64,000 nt of DNA from Paenibacillus jilunlii (GCF_900102965.1 NZ_FNGM01000019.1:1-64000), one strand, 5' to 3'. Shown: positions 8,368 to 17,977, counted from the first letter of the stretch. A program made the numbers and translations. The notes: generated by a model not told the origin, from the letters alone.

Positions 8368-8853
8368 ATGTCTGTGCAGGTTGGTGTCATCATGGGCAGC
8401 AAATCAGATTGGGAAACAATGGAGCATGCTTGCAACGTCCTTGAGGAGCTGGGGGTAGCGTATGAGAAAAAGGTGATATCAGCGCACCGCACACCGGATT
8501 TGATGTTCCGCTACGCGGAGGAAGCGGCAGGCCGTGGCCTGCGTGTCATTATTGCCGGAGCAGGCGGAGCAGCACATCTGCCGGGCATGGTGGCAGCAAA
8601 GACCATGCTGCCCGTTATCGGTGTCCCGGTACAGTCGAAGGCGCTGAACGGCCTGGATTCGCTGCTCTCCATTGTGCAGATGCCGGGCGGCATTCCGGTA
8701 GCCACCGTAGCGATTGGGCGTGCAGGAGCGACCAACGCGGGGCTGCTGGCCGCGCAGATCATCGGCGCGTTCGACCCTGAGGTGCAGAGCCGGGCGCAGC
8801 AGCGGCGCGACGCCATTCAGCGCGAAGTGCTGGAAAGCAGCGAGAGCCTATGA
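8368..8853 (+). CDS. purE: N5-CAIR mutase
   Basis: Class I PurE of 161 residues. It moves the carboxyl group of N5-CAIR to give CAIR in purine synthesis. The motifs VGVIMGSKSDWETM, SAHRTPD (catalytic His) and AGAGGAAHLPGM are all present. It is the first gene of the pur operon, behind the guanine riboswitch. The ATG follows GGAAGGTAGG. The last four bases overlap the purK start (ATGA), so translation is coupled. Confidence 0.96.
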   Translation: MSVQVGVIMGSKSDWETMEHACNVLEELGVAYEKKVISAHRTPDLMFRYAEEAAGRGLRVIIAGAGGAAHLPGMVAAKTMLPVIGVPVQSKALNGLDSLLSIVQMPGGIPVATVAIGRAGATNAGLLAAQIIGAFDPEVQSRAQQRRDAIQREVLESSESL

Positions 8854-10172
8854 GGCCGGAGGAGCTGAAGGCCGGTGGGAAGGCGACTCCGGCGGAAGAG
8901 CGGAGAGCACAGAGCCTGGGGGCTGCGGGGCCAGGCAGCCCGAGGGGGATTGCGAAGCCGGCAGCTGCCGCTTCGGAGGACACTGCCGCGCCGGGTACAG
9001 GCGCGCCCCGGACCCTGCTGCCCGGCGCGACCATCGGCGTGCTCGGCGGCGGGCAGCTCGGCCGCATGATGGCGCTGGCGGGCAGCGCCATGGGCTACCG
9101 CTTCGTAGCGCTGGACCCCGCGCCGGATGCGCCCTGCGGGCAGGTGACGCCGCAGATTACGGCGGCGTACGACGACCGGGACGCGGCGCGTGAGCTGGCC
9201 CGGCGCGCGGACGTCATCACGTACGAGTTCGAGAACGTCGACGCGGATGTGGCCGCGCTGCTGACGGCAGAGTCGTACGTGCCGCAGGGGAGCGCGCTGC
9301 TCTATACGACGCAGCACCGGCTGCGCGAGAAGGCTGCTATCGAGGCGGCAGGCGTCCCTGTCGCCCCGTACCGCAAGGTCAGCAGTCTGGCCGAGCTTAC
9401 GGCCGCGGCAGCCGAGCTGGGCCTCCCCTGTGTGCTGAAGACAGCCACAGGGGGGTATGACGGCAAGGGACAAGCCGTCATCCGCCAGCCGGAAGAGCTG
9501 GAAGCCGCCTTCAGGCAGGTAGCGCCTGGCGGCTCAGCCGGAGGCTCCCCACCAGAGCTGGTGCTGGAGAAATTTGTCGCCTTCAAATGTGAAATTTCTG
9601 TGGTTGCCGCCCGCAGCGCCTCCGGCGAAGTGAAGAGCTTTCCGGCCGCGGAGAACATCCACGTGAATAACATTCTGCATTTGTCCATCGTGCCTGCAAG
9701 GGTGCCGGAGGAGATCCAGCGGCGGGCCTGCGGGCTGGCCGAGCAGATTGTCTCCGGGATGAATGCGGTTGGACTGCTGGCTGTGGAAATGTTCGTCACA
9801 GAGAGCGGCGAGCTGTTCGTAAATGAGCTGGCGCCGCGCCCGCATAATTCCGGGCATTACACGATGGATGCCTGTATCACCTCGCAGTTTGAGCAGCATG
9901 TGCGGGCGATCTGCAATCTGCCGCTTGGAGATACCTCGCTGCTGACTCCTGTGGTCATGGTGAATGTGCTTGGACAGCATCTGGATGGAGCCATTCAGGC
10001 GGTATGTACCAAAGAGGAAGCTGGAAACCGGCTTGGTGTAGCACCTAAGCTTCATATATATGGCAAGACTGAGAGCAAGACCGGCCGCAAAATGGGTCAC
10101 ATCAACCTGCTCTGCAAGGATACCGGCGACGGGCTGTCCTGGGTGGAGCAAACTAACCTTTGGAGGAACTGA
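8850..10172 (+). CDS. purK: N5-CAIR synthase with N-terminal extension
   Basis: ATP-grasp enzyme converting AIR, bicarbonate and ATP to N5-CAIR. It has 440 residues against about 380 in most PurK proteins. The canonical start (LLPGATIGVLGGGQLGRMM) lies at about residue 57. The first ~55 residues are Ala/Gly/Pro-rich with no recognisable fold. The ATG at 8850 overlaps the purE stop, and no ATG, GTG or TTG is evident nearer the conserved region; a CTG start near 9016 is possible. GC is unusually high over roughly 8870-9300. The ATP-grasp core includes KTATGGYDGKGQAVI and NELAPRPHNSGHYT. Confidence 0.93.
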   Translation: MRPEELKAGGKATPAEERRAQSLGAAGPGSPRGIAKPAAAASEDTAAPGTGAPRTLLPGATIGVLGGGQLGRMMALAGSAMGYRFVALDPAPDAPCGQVTPQITAAYDDRDAARELARRADVITYEFENVDADVAALLTAESYVPQGSALLYTTQHRLREKAAIEAAGVPVAPYRKVSSLAELTAAAAELGLPCVLKTATGGYDGKGQAVIRQPEELEAAFRQVAPGGSAGGSPPELVLEKFVAFKCEISVVAARSASGEVKSFPAAENIHVNNILHLSIVPARVPEEIQRRACGLAEQIVSGMNAVGLLAVEMFVTESGELFVNELAPRPHNSGHYTMDACITSQFEQHVRAICNLPLGDTSLLTPVVMVNVLGQHLDGAIQAVCTKEEAGNRLGVAPKLHIYGKTESKTGRKMGHINLLCKDTGDGLSWVEQTNLWRN

Positions 10173-10178
10173 ACAGAT

Positions 10179-11474
10179 ATGATCGAACGTTACAGCAGAC
10201 CTGAGATGCGGGCCATTTGGACCGAAGAGAATAAATTCAACGCGTGGCTGGAAGTGGAGATTTGCGCCTGCGAGGCTTGGGCCGAGCTGGGAGTCATCCC
10301 GCATGAGGATGCTGCGAAGCTGCGGAAGGATGCCAAATTTGACATCGGCCGCATTAATGAAATTGAGCTTGAAACGCGTCATGATGTTATTGCTTTTACC
10401 CGTGCGGTATCCGAGAGCCTGGGCGCGGAGCGCAAATGGGTGCACTACGGATTAACCTCGACGGACGTTGTGGATACGGCGCTCGGCTATCTGCTGCGCC
10501 AGGCCAACGAGATTCTGGAGAAGGACATTATCAACTTCATCGAAATTCTCAAAGACAAGGCGCTGGCCTACAAGGACACTCCGATGATGGGACGCACCCA
10601 TGGCGTGCACGCCGAGCCAACGACATTTGGACTCAAAATGGCGCTCTGGTACGAGGAAATGAAGCGTAACCTGGAGCGTTTCCGCCATGCTGCAAACGGC
10701 GTGCAGTTCGGCAAAATCTCCGGGGCGGTCGGCACCTACGCCAATATCGACCCGTTCGTTGAAGAATTCGTCTGCCGCAAGCTGGGCACCAGCCCGGCGC
10801 CGATCTCCACACAGACGCTGCAGCGTGACCGCCACGCGGAATATATGGCTGCGCTGGCCCTTGTCGCTACTTCCCTGGACAAGTTCGCTACCGAAATCCG
10901 TGCCCTGCAAAAGAGCGAAATCCGCGAGGTGGAAGAAGCTTTTGCCAAAGGCCAGAAGGGCTCGTCGGCGATGCCGCACAAACGCAATCCGATCGGCTGC
11001 GAGAACATCTCCGGCTTGTCGCGCGTGATTCGCGGCCACATGATGACGGCCTACGAGAACGTGCCGCTGTGGCATGAGCGCGACATCTCGCATTCCTCCG
11101 TGGAGCGGATTATCCTGCCGGATGCGACCATGCTGCTGAACTATATGCTGAACCGCTTCGGCAACATCGTGAAGAACCTGACTGTGTTCCCGGAGAATAT
11201 GAAACGCAACATGAACCGTACCTTCGGAGTGCCGTTCTCCGGCCGCATCCTGACCAAGCTGATTGACAAAGGCTTCAGCCGTGAGCAGGCCTACGATACC
11301 GTGCAGCCGCGTGCGATGCAGGCCTGGGAGGAACAAACCCAGTTCCGCGATATCGTAGAGGCTACCCCGGAGATCACCGCTGTGCTTAGCCCGGAAGAGA
11401 TTGAGGATGCTTTTAATCCTACGTGGCACCTTAAGCATGTGGACACCATCTTCCGCAAGCTGGAGCTAATTTAA
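10179..11474 (+). CDS. purB: Adenylosuccinate lyase
   Basis: The 431-residue fumarase/aspartase-fold lyase acts twice in purine synthesis, on SAICAR and on adenylosuccinate. The signature GSSAMPHKRNPIGCE carries the catalytic Ser loop. TSTDVVDTA and MGRTHGVHAEPTTFG carry the substrate and proton-transfer His. It starts 6 nt after purK, behind GGAGGAAC. A 375-nt gap with a giant palindrome separates it from purC. Confidence 0.96.
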   Translation: MIERYSRPEMRAIWTEENKFNAWLEVEICACEAWAELGVIPHEDAAKLRKDAKFDIGRINEIELETRHDVIAFTRAVSESLGAERKWVHYGLTSTDVVDTALGYLLRQANEILEKDIINFIEILKDKALAYKDTPMMGRTHGVHAEPTTFGLKMALWYEEMKRNLERFRHAANGVQFGKISGAVGTYANIDPFVEEFVCRKLGTSPAPISTQTLQRDRHAEYMAALALVATSLDKFATEIRALQKSEIREVEEAFAKGQKGSSAMPHKRNPIGCENISGLSRVIRGHMMTAYENVPLWHERDISHSSVERIILPDATMLLNYMLNRFGNIVKNLTVFPENMKRNMNRTFGVPFSGRILTKLIDKGFSREQAYDTVQPRAMQAWEEQTQFRDIVEATPEITAVLSPEEIEDAFNPTWHLKHVDTIFRKLELI

Positions 11475-11519
11475 TAAAAGGTAACTTAGTGGTGAACTAA
11501 GGAGCTGGAGAATAATACG

Positions 11520-11808
11520 AGCAGGAGCGAGGGGGAGTTTTTTATTCTGAGAAGCGGAGCAACAAGGGGATTGGAATAGGTATTTAGGTTAAAGACGAGC
11601 GGAGAGAAATTTTGGAACTGGAGAAGCGTCAGCGTTCGCCTTTATGTTTGGATTTCTACCGCTGCCAGCGGTTCAAATCAGGAAATTCAAACATAACAGC
11701 GATCGGAAGTCCAAACATTTCTTGCAGTGACCCTATTAACCCCAAGGAGTATTTCAATTTTTTGTCGATTCGAATCGAAGAAAAGAAGACGTTCAGCGCT
11801 TTTAGCCC
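11520..11808 (+). repeat. Giant imperfect palindrome, copy 1 (purB-purC gap)
   Basis: The shared core is 11609-11720. Its inner hairpin pairs TTATGTTTGGATTTC with GAAATTCAAACATAA and is capped by ACCGCT-GCC-AGCGGT (centre ~11665). Arms unique to this copy extend the pairing: AGAAAT/ATTTCT, GGTTAA (11587)/TTAACC (11736), TTGGAATA/TATTTCAA, AAGGGG/TTTTTT (partly G-U) and AGGAGCG/CGCTTTT. The structure is centred within a few bases over about 290 nt. No protein is supported here. The purC ribosome site lies just downstream. Confidence 0.7.
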
Positions 11809-11849
11809 AAGTATATACGCAAGATCATTTGTTCAAGGGAGGAAAGGTC

Positions 11850-12740
11850 ATGACATACCCTGCCGTATCCACGGCTGTGGATCTCGTAAATGCACCGCTG
11901 CTCTACAAAGGAAAGGTTCGCGAGTTGTACGATCTGGGGGAAGAAGTGCTGATCGTTGTCACGGACCGGATATCCGCATTCGATTACGTGCTCGACCCGG
12001 CAGTGCCGGAGAAAGGCAATGTGCTTAACCGGCTCAGCGCTTTCTGGTTTGGCAAAACCAGCGAACTGATGGAGAACCACGTCGTGCATATTGATGTGGA
12101 CCAGCTGGGGGGGATCGTGAAGGACCGCGAGGCGCTCAGAAACCGCATCATGGTCGTCCGCAAAGCGGAGCGTATTGACATTGAATGCGTCGTGCGCGGC
12201 TGCATTACCGGCGGCGGCTGGCGGCAGTATCAGGAGACGGGCAAGGTCAACGGCATCGGGCTTCCTGCAGGCCTGCGCAAAAACGCGCAGCTGTCCCAGC
12301 CGATTTTTACCCCTGCGGCCAAAAATGATGTCGGCCACGACGAGGATATCCCTTTTGAGAAGATGCAGGAGCTGATTGGGGCGGAGCTGGCGCTGGAGCT
12401 TAAGGAGAAGAGCCTGAAGCTGTTCTCTTTTGCCAGAGAGTACTGTGAAGAGCGTGGCATTATCCTCGCGGATTGCAAATTCGAGTTCGGGCTGCTGGAC
12501 GGCAAGGTGATCCTGATCGACGAGATTTTTACCCCGGATGCTTCACGCTTCTGGGCCAAGGACAAATATGCGCTGGATATTGAGATCGACAGCATGGACA
12601 AGGAGCCGGTCCGGACCTACCTTTCCGCATCCTCCTGGGACAAGAACAGCACCCCGGACCCGCTCCCGGCAGAAGTCGTGGAAGAAACCACCCGCCGTTA
12701 TTTGGATATATATCATCGCCTTACTGGCAAGTCGTTATAG
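11850..12740 (+). CDS. purC: SAICAR synthase
   Basis: The 296-residue enzyme joins aspartate to CAIR with ATP. Motifs are LLYKGKVRELYDLG, VVTDRISAFDYVL, the ITGGGWRQYQETGKVNG loop and DEIFTPDASRFW. This is the longer (~290-residue) PurC form, not the ~240-residue form of B. subtilis. The frame is open upstream through the palindrome. The ATG at 11850 is chosen from the GGGAGGAAAGG ribosome site and family alignment. Confidence 0.96.
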   Translation: MTYPAVSTAVDLVNAPLLYKGKVRELYDLGEEVLIVVTDRISAFDYVLDPAVPEKGNVLNRLSAFWFGKTSELMENHVVHIDVDQLGGIVKDREALRNRIMVVRKAERIDIECVVRGCITGGGWRQYQETGKVNGIGLPAGLRKNAQLSQPIFTPAAKNDVGHDEDIPFEKMQELIGAELALELKEKSLKLFSFAREYCEERGIILADCKFEFGLLDGKVILIDEIFTPDASRFWAKDKYALDIEIDSMDKEPVRTYLSASSWDKNSTPDPLPAEVVEETTRRYLDIYHRLTGKSL

Positions 12741-12930
12741 ATATTAGTATTTTCCCGGCCAGTGTTAATTGCACTCTATGCAGTTATTTTGCCGGAGATA
12801 TTGAGATTATAGCTGTATGTTATGCAATTAAAGCTGTATGTCAAGCAGTTGAGTTAGTTATAACGTTCAGGTACCGATCATTAATCACGCCAAGCCAAGC
12901 TCATTAAATTTTAGGAGGAACTACAAGCGT

Positions 12931-13176
12931 ATGTTAAAAGCGACAGTGTATGTCACCATCAAGAAAAGTGTGCTCGATCCCCAGGGTGTAGCCGTGCAAG
13001 GGGCGCTGCATTCCGTTGGCTTTCAGGAAGTGGAGAGCTTGCGCATTGGCAAGTATATGGAATTGACCCTGGATACCGATAACCGCGCTGAAGCGGAAGG
13101 ACGCCTGAAGGAAATGTGTGAAAAGCTGCTGGCCAATACGGTGATCGAGGATTACCGATACGAATTGGAGGACTAA
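12931..13176 (+). CDS. purS: FGAM synthase subunit PurS
   Basis: A small 81-residue protein (MLKATVYVTIKKSVLDPQGV) that bridges PurQ and PurL in the three-part FGAM synthase of Bacillota. The ATG follows TTTTAGGAGGAAC. The 190-nt gap after purC holds an imperfect direct repeat (AGCTGTATGTTATGCA / AGCTGTATGTCAAGCA) and nothing else recognised. It precedes purQ by 5 nt. Confidence 0.93.
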   Translation: MLKATVYVTIKKSVLDPQGVAVQGALHSVGFQEVESLRIGKYMELTLDTDNRAEAEGRLKEMCEKLLANTVIEDYRYELED

Positions 13177-13181
13177 AAGTC

Positions 13182-13871
13182 ATGAAATTTGCTGTACTTG
13201 TCTTTCCGGGTTCCAATTGCGATATTGACTGCTACAAGGCGGTAGAAGACAGCCTCAGCGAACCAGTAGAATATGTATGGCATACAGCGACTGATCTGTC
13301 GGCTTATGACTGTATTCTCGTGCCGGGAGGCTTCTCTTATGGTGATTATCTGCGCTGCGGCGCGATTTCCCGGTTTGCTCCGGTGATGGGTGAAGTGGCC
13401 AAAGCTGCAGAGCAGGGCAAATTCGTGCTCGGCATCTGCAACGGCTTCCAGATTCTGACCGAAGCCGGCCTGCTGCCAGGTGCACTGCGCCGCAATATGT
13501 CGATGAAGTTCCGCTGTCATGATACGGTGCTTAAGGTGGTTAATAACACTACGCCGTTTACAGTTGATTATGCGAAGGATGAGGAGATTGTCATTCCAAT
13601 CGCCCATGGTGAAGGCAACTATTACTGTGATGAAGAAACTATGGCCGGGCTAAAAGCTAATAATCAGATCGTGTTCACATATAGTGATAATCCTAATGGA
13701 TCCGTGGAGCATATCGCCGGGATTTGCAATGTGCAGGGCAACGTGGTTGGCATGATGCCTCACCCGGAACGCGCGGCGAACAGCCTGCTTGGTTCGGAAG
13801 ACGGCAAACGGATGTTCACATCCATTCTCAAGACATGGAGGGATCGTTATGACGCAGCAAGTATCCGCTAA
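13182..13871 (+). CDS. purQ: FGAM synthase glutaminase subunit
   Basis: A class I glutamine amidotransferase of 229 residues. It releases ammonia from glutamine for PurL. The nucleophile Cys is in LGICNGFQILTEAG, and the catalytic His/Glu are in MMPHPERA near the C-terminus. It overlaps purL by 23 nt, consistent with equal production of complex subunits. Confidence 0.96.
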   Translation: MKFAVLVFPGSNCDIDCYKAVEDSLSEPVEYVWHTATDLSAYDCILVPGGFSYGDYLRCGAISRFAPVMGEVAKAAEQGKFVLGICNGFQILTEAGLLPGALRRNMSMKFRCHDTVLKVVNNTTPFTVDYAKDEEIVIPIAHGEGNYYCDEETMAGLKANNQIVFTYSDNPNGSVEHIAGICNVQGNVVGMMPHPERAANSLLGSEDGKRMFTSILKTWRDRYDAASIR

Positions 13872-16095
13872 GGAGCCGACCGCTGAGCAAATCGCGGAGC
13901 AGAAAATCTACAATCAGTTCGGAGTGTCGGACAGCGAATATGAGCTCATCACTTCTTTCATGGGCCGCAAGCCAAACTACACGGAAATCGGCGTGTTCAG
14001 TGTAATGTGGTCGGAGCACTGTGCCTATAAGAACTCGAAGCCGCTGCTGGGCCGTTTTCCTACAAGCGGGCCGCGCGTGCTGATGGGACCGGGCGAAGGC
14101 GCCGGGATCGTTGATATTGGAGATAACCAGGCAGTTGTATTCAAAATCGAAAGCCATAACCATCCTTCGGCAGTTGAGCCTTACCAGGGCGCGGCGACCG
14201 GGGTGGGCGGGATTATCCGCGATATTTTCTCCATGGGCGCAAGACCGGTGGCGCTGATGAACTCCCTGCGATTCGGAAAGCTCGAAAGCGACCGGGTTAA
14301 GTATTTGTTCGAGCATGTCGTATCCGGTATTGCCGGCTATGGCAACTGTATCGGGATTCCGACTGTGGGCGGCGAAATTATGTTCGACAACAGCTATGAC
14401 GGCAATCCGCTGGTCAATGCCATGTGTGTCGGACTCATTGATCATGACAAAATCCAGCGCGGTGTCGCCAAAGGTGTAGGCAACCCGGTGTTCTACGTAG
14501 GTCCTCCTACCGGACGCGACGGGATTCACGGCGCAACCTTTGCCTCCGTTGAGCTGAGTGAGGAATCGGAAGCCAAGAAGACAGCGGTGCAGGTCGGCGA
14601 TCCGTTTATGGAAAAGCTGGTGATGGAATCCTGCCTGGAGCTGATCGACAGCGGCATCGTGCTGGGCATTCAGGATATGGGCGCAGCCGGATTGACCTGC
14701 TCCAGTGCCGAAATGGCAAGCAAAGCGGGCAACGGCCTGGAGCTGTATCTGGATCAGGTGCCGCAGCGTGAAGACGGCATGACGCCTTACGAGATGATGT
14801 TGTCCGAGTCGCAGGAGCGGATGCTGTTTGTGGTTGAACCCAAGGATGAAGCACAGGCACAGGAGATTTTTGACCGCTGGGGGGTTATCTGCCGTAAAGT
14901 GGGCAAGGTAACCGATGACGGCCGCCTGAAGCTGTTCCATCATGGCGAGGTTGTCGGTGATATGCCGGTAACGGCGCTGGTGGATGAGTGCCCGATTTAT
15001 AAAAAACCTTCAGCAGTGCCTGCCTACTATGAAGAGAACGCATCGGTTGATACGCTTCGTTACGAAGAAGTAAAGGATCTGGGCGGTGCCTTGCATACCG
15101 TATTGGCATCACCGACAGTAGCAAGCAAAGCATGGGTCTACAACCAGTACGATTACATGGTGCGGACAAGCACTGCGGTCCGTCCGGGTTCCGATGCGGC
15201 GGTCGTGACGATTCATGGCACACGCAAGGGCCTCGCAATGACCACCGACTGTAATGGGCGTTACGTTTATTTGGACCCGGAAGTTGGCGGGCGGATTGCA
15301 GTCAGTGAAGCGGCGCGCAACATCGTATGCTCAGGGGCCAAGCCGCTGGCGATTACGGATAACCTGAATTTCGGCAGTCCGGAGAAGCCGGAAATTTTCT
15401 GGCAGATGGAACGTGCTGTAGACGGTATGGCTGAAGCCTGCCGCGTGCTGGACACACCGGTTATTGGCGGCAATGTCAGCTTGTACAACGAAAATGCCTC
15501 CGGAGCGATCTATCCGACACCGGTTGTCGGCATGGTGGGTCTAGTGGAAGATACCGATCATATTACCACTCAGGCCTTCAAGCAGGAGGGTGATGCTATT
15601 CTGCTGCTGGGCGTTACCAAAGCCGAGCTTGGCGGCAGCGAATTCCAATATGCCGTACACGGCTTGACGGAAGGACGTCCGCCGGAGCTGGATCTGGCAA
15701 CCGAACAGAAGCTGCTGGATGCCGTTCTTGCGGCGATCCGCAGCGGACTTGTCCGCTCGGCGCATGACCTCTCCGAAGGAGGCTTGGCCGCAGCGCTGGC
15801 TGAGAGCTGTATCAGCGGCTCTATCGGTGCGAATGTGGAGTGGTCTGCTGGCGGACTGCGCAGAGATGTGGCGTTATTCAGCGAGAGCCAATCCCGCATT
15901 GTACTGACAGCTGCACCTGGCCGTGCGGAAGAGCTGAGAGCAGCAGTAGCTGCCTATGGCGTGCCGGCTGAAATTATCGGAACTGTTGGCGGCGGCAGAC
16001 TGCGTGTTTCCTTGGACGGCGAAGCCGTGCTGGACGAGACTGTAGCCGCACTAAAAACCACTTGGGAGGATGCTATTCCATGTCTTATGAAATAA
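13849..16095 (+). CDS. purL: FGAM synthase large subunit
   Basis: The 748-residue small-type PurL binds FGAR and ATP and forms FGAM with ammonia from PurQ. It shows VMWSEHCAYKNSKPLL near the N-terminus, the ESHNHPSAVEPYQGAATGVG segment and two tandem PurM-like folds. The start at 13849 (MTQQVSAKEP) lies inside the purQ end behind GGAGGGAT. The stop overlaps the purF start by 16 nt. Confidence 0.96.
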   Translation: MTQQVSAKEPTAEQIAEQKIYNQFGVSDSEYELITSFMGRKPNYTEIGVFSVMWSEHCAYKNSKPLLGRFPTSGPRVLMGPGEGAGIVDIGDNQAVVFKIESHNHPSAVEPYQGAATGVGGIIRDIFSMGARPVALMNSLRFGKLESDRVKYLFEHVVSGIAGYGNCIGIPTVGGEIMFDNSYDGNPLVNAMCVGLIDHDKIQRGVAKGVGNPVFYVGPPTGRDGIHGATFASVELSEESEAKKTAVQVGDPFMEKLVMESCLELIDSGIVLGIQDMGAAGLTCSSAEMASKAGNGLELYLDQVPQREDGMTPYEMMLSESQERMLFVVEPKDEAQAQEIFDRWGVICRKVGKVTDDGRLKLFHHGEVVGDMPVTALVDECPIYKKPSAVPAYYEENASVDTLRYEEVKDLGGALHTVLASPTVASKAWVYNQYDYMVRTSTAVRPGSDAAVVTIHGTRKGLAMTTDCNGRYVYLDPEVGGRIAVSEAARNIVCSGAKPLAITDNLNFGSPEKPEIFWQMERAVDGMAEACRVLDTPVIGGNVSLYNENASGAIYPTPVVGMVGLVEDTDHITTQAFKQEGDAILLLGVTKAELGGSEFQYAVHGLTEGRPPELDLATEQKLLDAVLAAIRSGLVRSAHDLSEGGLAAALAESCISGSIGANVEWSAGGLRRDVALFSESQSRIVLTAAPGRAEELRAAVAAYGVPAEIIGTVGGGRLRVSLDGEAVLDETVAALKTTWEDAIPCLMK

Positions 16096-17576
16096 AGACC
16101 GGGAACAGGCAGGAGAACCCCATCCTGTGGACCGGCGACTTTTACAACGAAGGAACGGGCTCGGGAGATATTTTTGATACGCTAAAAGAAGAATGCGGCG
16201 TCTTCGGGGTCTTCGGACACCCGGAGGCTGCCTCCATGTCATATTACGGCCTGCATGCCCTGCAGCACCGGGGGGAAGAGAGTGCGGGCATCTGCGTCGC
16301 AGACGGACGAGACTTCCACTATCACCGCGGCATGGGACTGGTCAAGGAAGTGTTCGATAAGGACAAAATCGCCTCGCTGATCGGCAACATGTCCATTGGC
16401 CATGTGCGCTATTCCACCAGCGGCGACAGCCGTCTGACCAACGCGCAGCCGCTGGTCTTCAAATACCGTGACGGGGATTTGGCGATTGCCACCAACGGGA
16501 ATATTGTAAATGAGCCGCTGATCCGCAAGCAGTTGGAGCAGAGCGGGTCCATCTTCCAGACCACAAGCGATACAGAGGTGCTGGCGCATCTGATTGCGCG
16601 TTCGCAGAAGGAGTTTGTCGAAGCGACTAAAGATGCCCTCCGGCAGCTGGTCGGCGGTTTCGCTTTCCTGCTGATGACCAATGATAAGCTGATCGTAGCT
16701 TCCGACACGCATGGCCTCCGTCCGCTTGTGATGGGGCGTGTAGGTGAAGCCTATATTTTTGCTTCGGAATCCTGCGCGCTGGAAGTCATCGGTGCTCAGT
16801 TCGTCCGCGACATTGAGCCGGGCGAGTTGTTGGTGCTTGACCGGAACGGCTTCCTGGAAGACCGTTTTGCCGAGCCGCAGCGCAAGGCGCTGTGTGCGAT
16901 GGAATACATTTATTTTGCCCGGCCGGACAGCGATCTGAACGGCTCCAACCTTCACTCCGCCCGCAAGCGGATGGGCAGCCGGATGGCGCTGGAAGCCTTC
17001 GTTGACGCTGACATCGTAACCGGCGTGCCGGATTCCAGCATCTCGGCGGCCATCGGCTATGCAGAGCAGACCGGCATTCCCTATGAGCTTGGCCTCATCA
17101 AGAACAAATACACCGGCCGCACCTTCATCCAGCCGAGCCAGGAACTGCGCGAGCAGGGCGTGAAGATGAAGCTGAGCGCGGTGCGCCGCGTCGTTGAAGG
17201 CCAGCGCGTGGTCATGATCGACGACTCCATCGTGCGCGGCACCACTTCACGCCGGATCGTCAACCTGTTGCGCGAAGCCGGAGCGACCGAGGTCCATGTG
17301 CGGATTACCTCGCCGCCTTTCAAGAATCCTTGCTTCTACGGCATCGATACTCCGGACCGCCGCGAGCTGATCGCCTCTTACAAGACGATTGAAGAAATGT
17401 GCAAGGAGATCAATGCCGATTCGCTGGCGTTCCTTACGCCGGAAGGCCTGATCCAGTCCATCGGCGGTTACAACAGCGGAGATTATAAGGGCGGCCTGTG
17501 TCTGTCCTGCTTCGATAATGATTACCCGACGCAGGTGGACTTTGGCGGGGAAGAGAAGGACGGGTGCAGTTGCTAG
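16080..17576 (+). CDS. purF: Amidophosphoribosyltransferase
   Basis: The 498-residue enzyme carries out the first committed step, PRPP plus glutamine to phosphoribosylamine. A 38-residue leader ends before Cys39 (KEECGVFGVFG), the N-terminal nucleophile exposed by propeptide removal. The PRPP loop reads VVMIDDSIVRGTTSR. C-terminal cysteines (GLCLSCF, GCSC) and Cys at ENP-distal sites fit the Fe-S form of B. subtilis PurF. The start is the ATG at 16080, with GGGAGGA nine bases upstream inside purL. Confidence 0.96.
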   Translation: MSYEIKTGNRQENPILWTGDFYNEGTGSGDIFDTLKEECGVFGVFGHPEAASMSYYGLHALQHRGEESAGICVADGRDFHYHRGMGLVKEVFDKDKIASLIGNMSIGHVRYSTSGDSRLTNAQPLVFKYRDGDLAIATNGNIVNEPLIRKQLEQSGSIFQTTSDTEVLAHLIARSQKEFVEATKDALRQLVGGFAFLLMTNDKLIVASDTHGLRPLVMGRVGEAYIFASESCALEVIGAQFVRDIEPGELLVLDRNGFLEDRFAEPQRKALCAMEYIYFARPDSDLNGSNLHSARKRMGSRMALEAFVDADIVTGVPDSSISAAIGYAEQTGIPYELGLIKNKYTGRTFIQPSQELREQGVKMKLSAVRRVVEGQRVVMIDDSIVRGTTSRRIVNLLREAGATEVHVRITSPPFKNPCFYGIDTPDRRELIASYKTIEEMCKEINADSLAFLTPEGLIQSIGGYNSGDYKGGLCLSCFDNDYPTQVDFGGEEKDGCSC

Positions 17577-17977
17577 TTGGGACATCCCCCTAAGTCGCGG
17601 GCCCATCCCCCTAAGTCCCCCTTGCAAAGGGGGATTCCAGAGGGCGCTGCCCTCCGGCCACCCGAAAGCTCGGCGGTAGGAGTTTGCTCTAAACTTTCTA
17701 AGAGGGCGTGGGTGCGGGGACCGCTTTGTCCTGCGGACACGCTTTACGGCGCACCACGCCCTGGCGGCCTGATGCCCCGCCGGGCCTGAACGCTCAAGAA
17801 TCAGCCTGTTTGCTCCGCAAAATCGGAGGTTCTCTCGCTACATGGCGCGCGCGGCTTCGCCCCGTGCGCGAAGAGCAAGGCTCAAGCCCCCGTCCTGTTT
17901 GCTGCGCAAAAGCGGGGGTGCTCTCGCTAAAGGAGGCGCTTGGCTTCGCCAAAAGCGCCGACTAATTGCCCTGTGCA
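17577..17977 (+). repeat. Hairpin-dense GC-rich repeat tract (purF-purM gap)
   Basis: A 400-nt tract without a supported gene. It holds CCCCCTAAGTC twice (near 17586 and 17608), the hairpin CCCCCTTGCAAAGGGGG, and GAGGGCGCTGCCCTC. Two near-identical ~36-nt units start CCTGTTTGCT and end TCTCGCTA (near 17806 and 17897, ~91 nt apart). GGCTTCGCC hairpins follow. The open frames crossing it have no start signals or homology. Confidence 0.5.
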
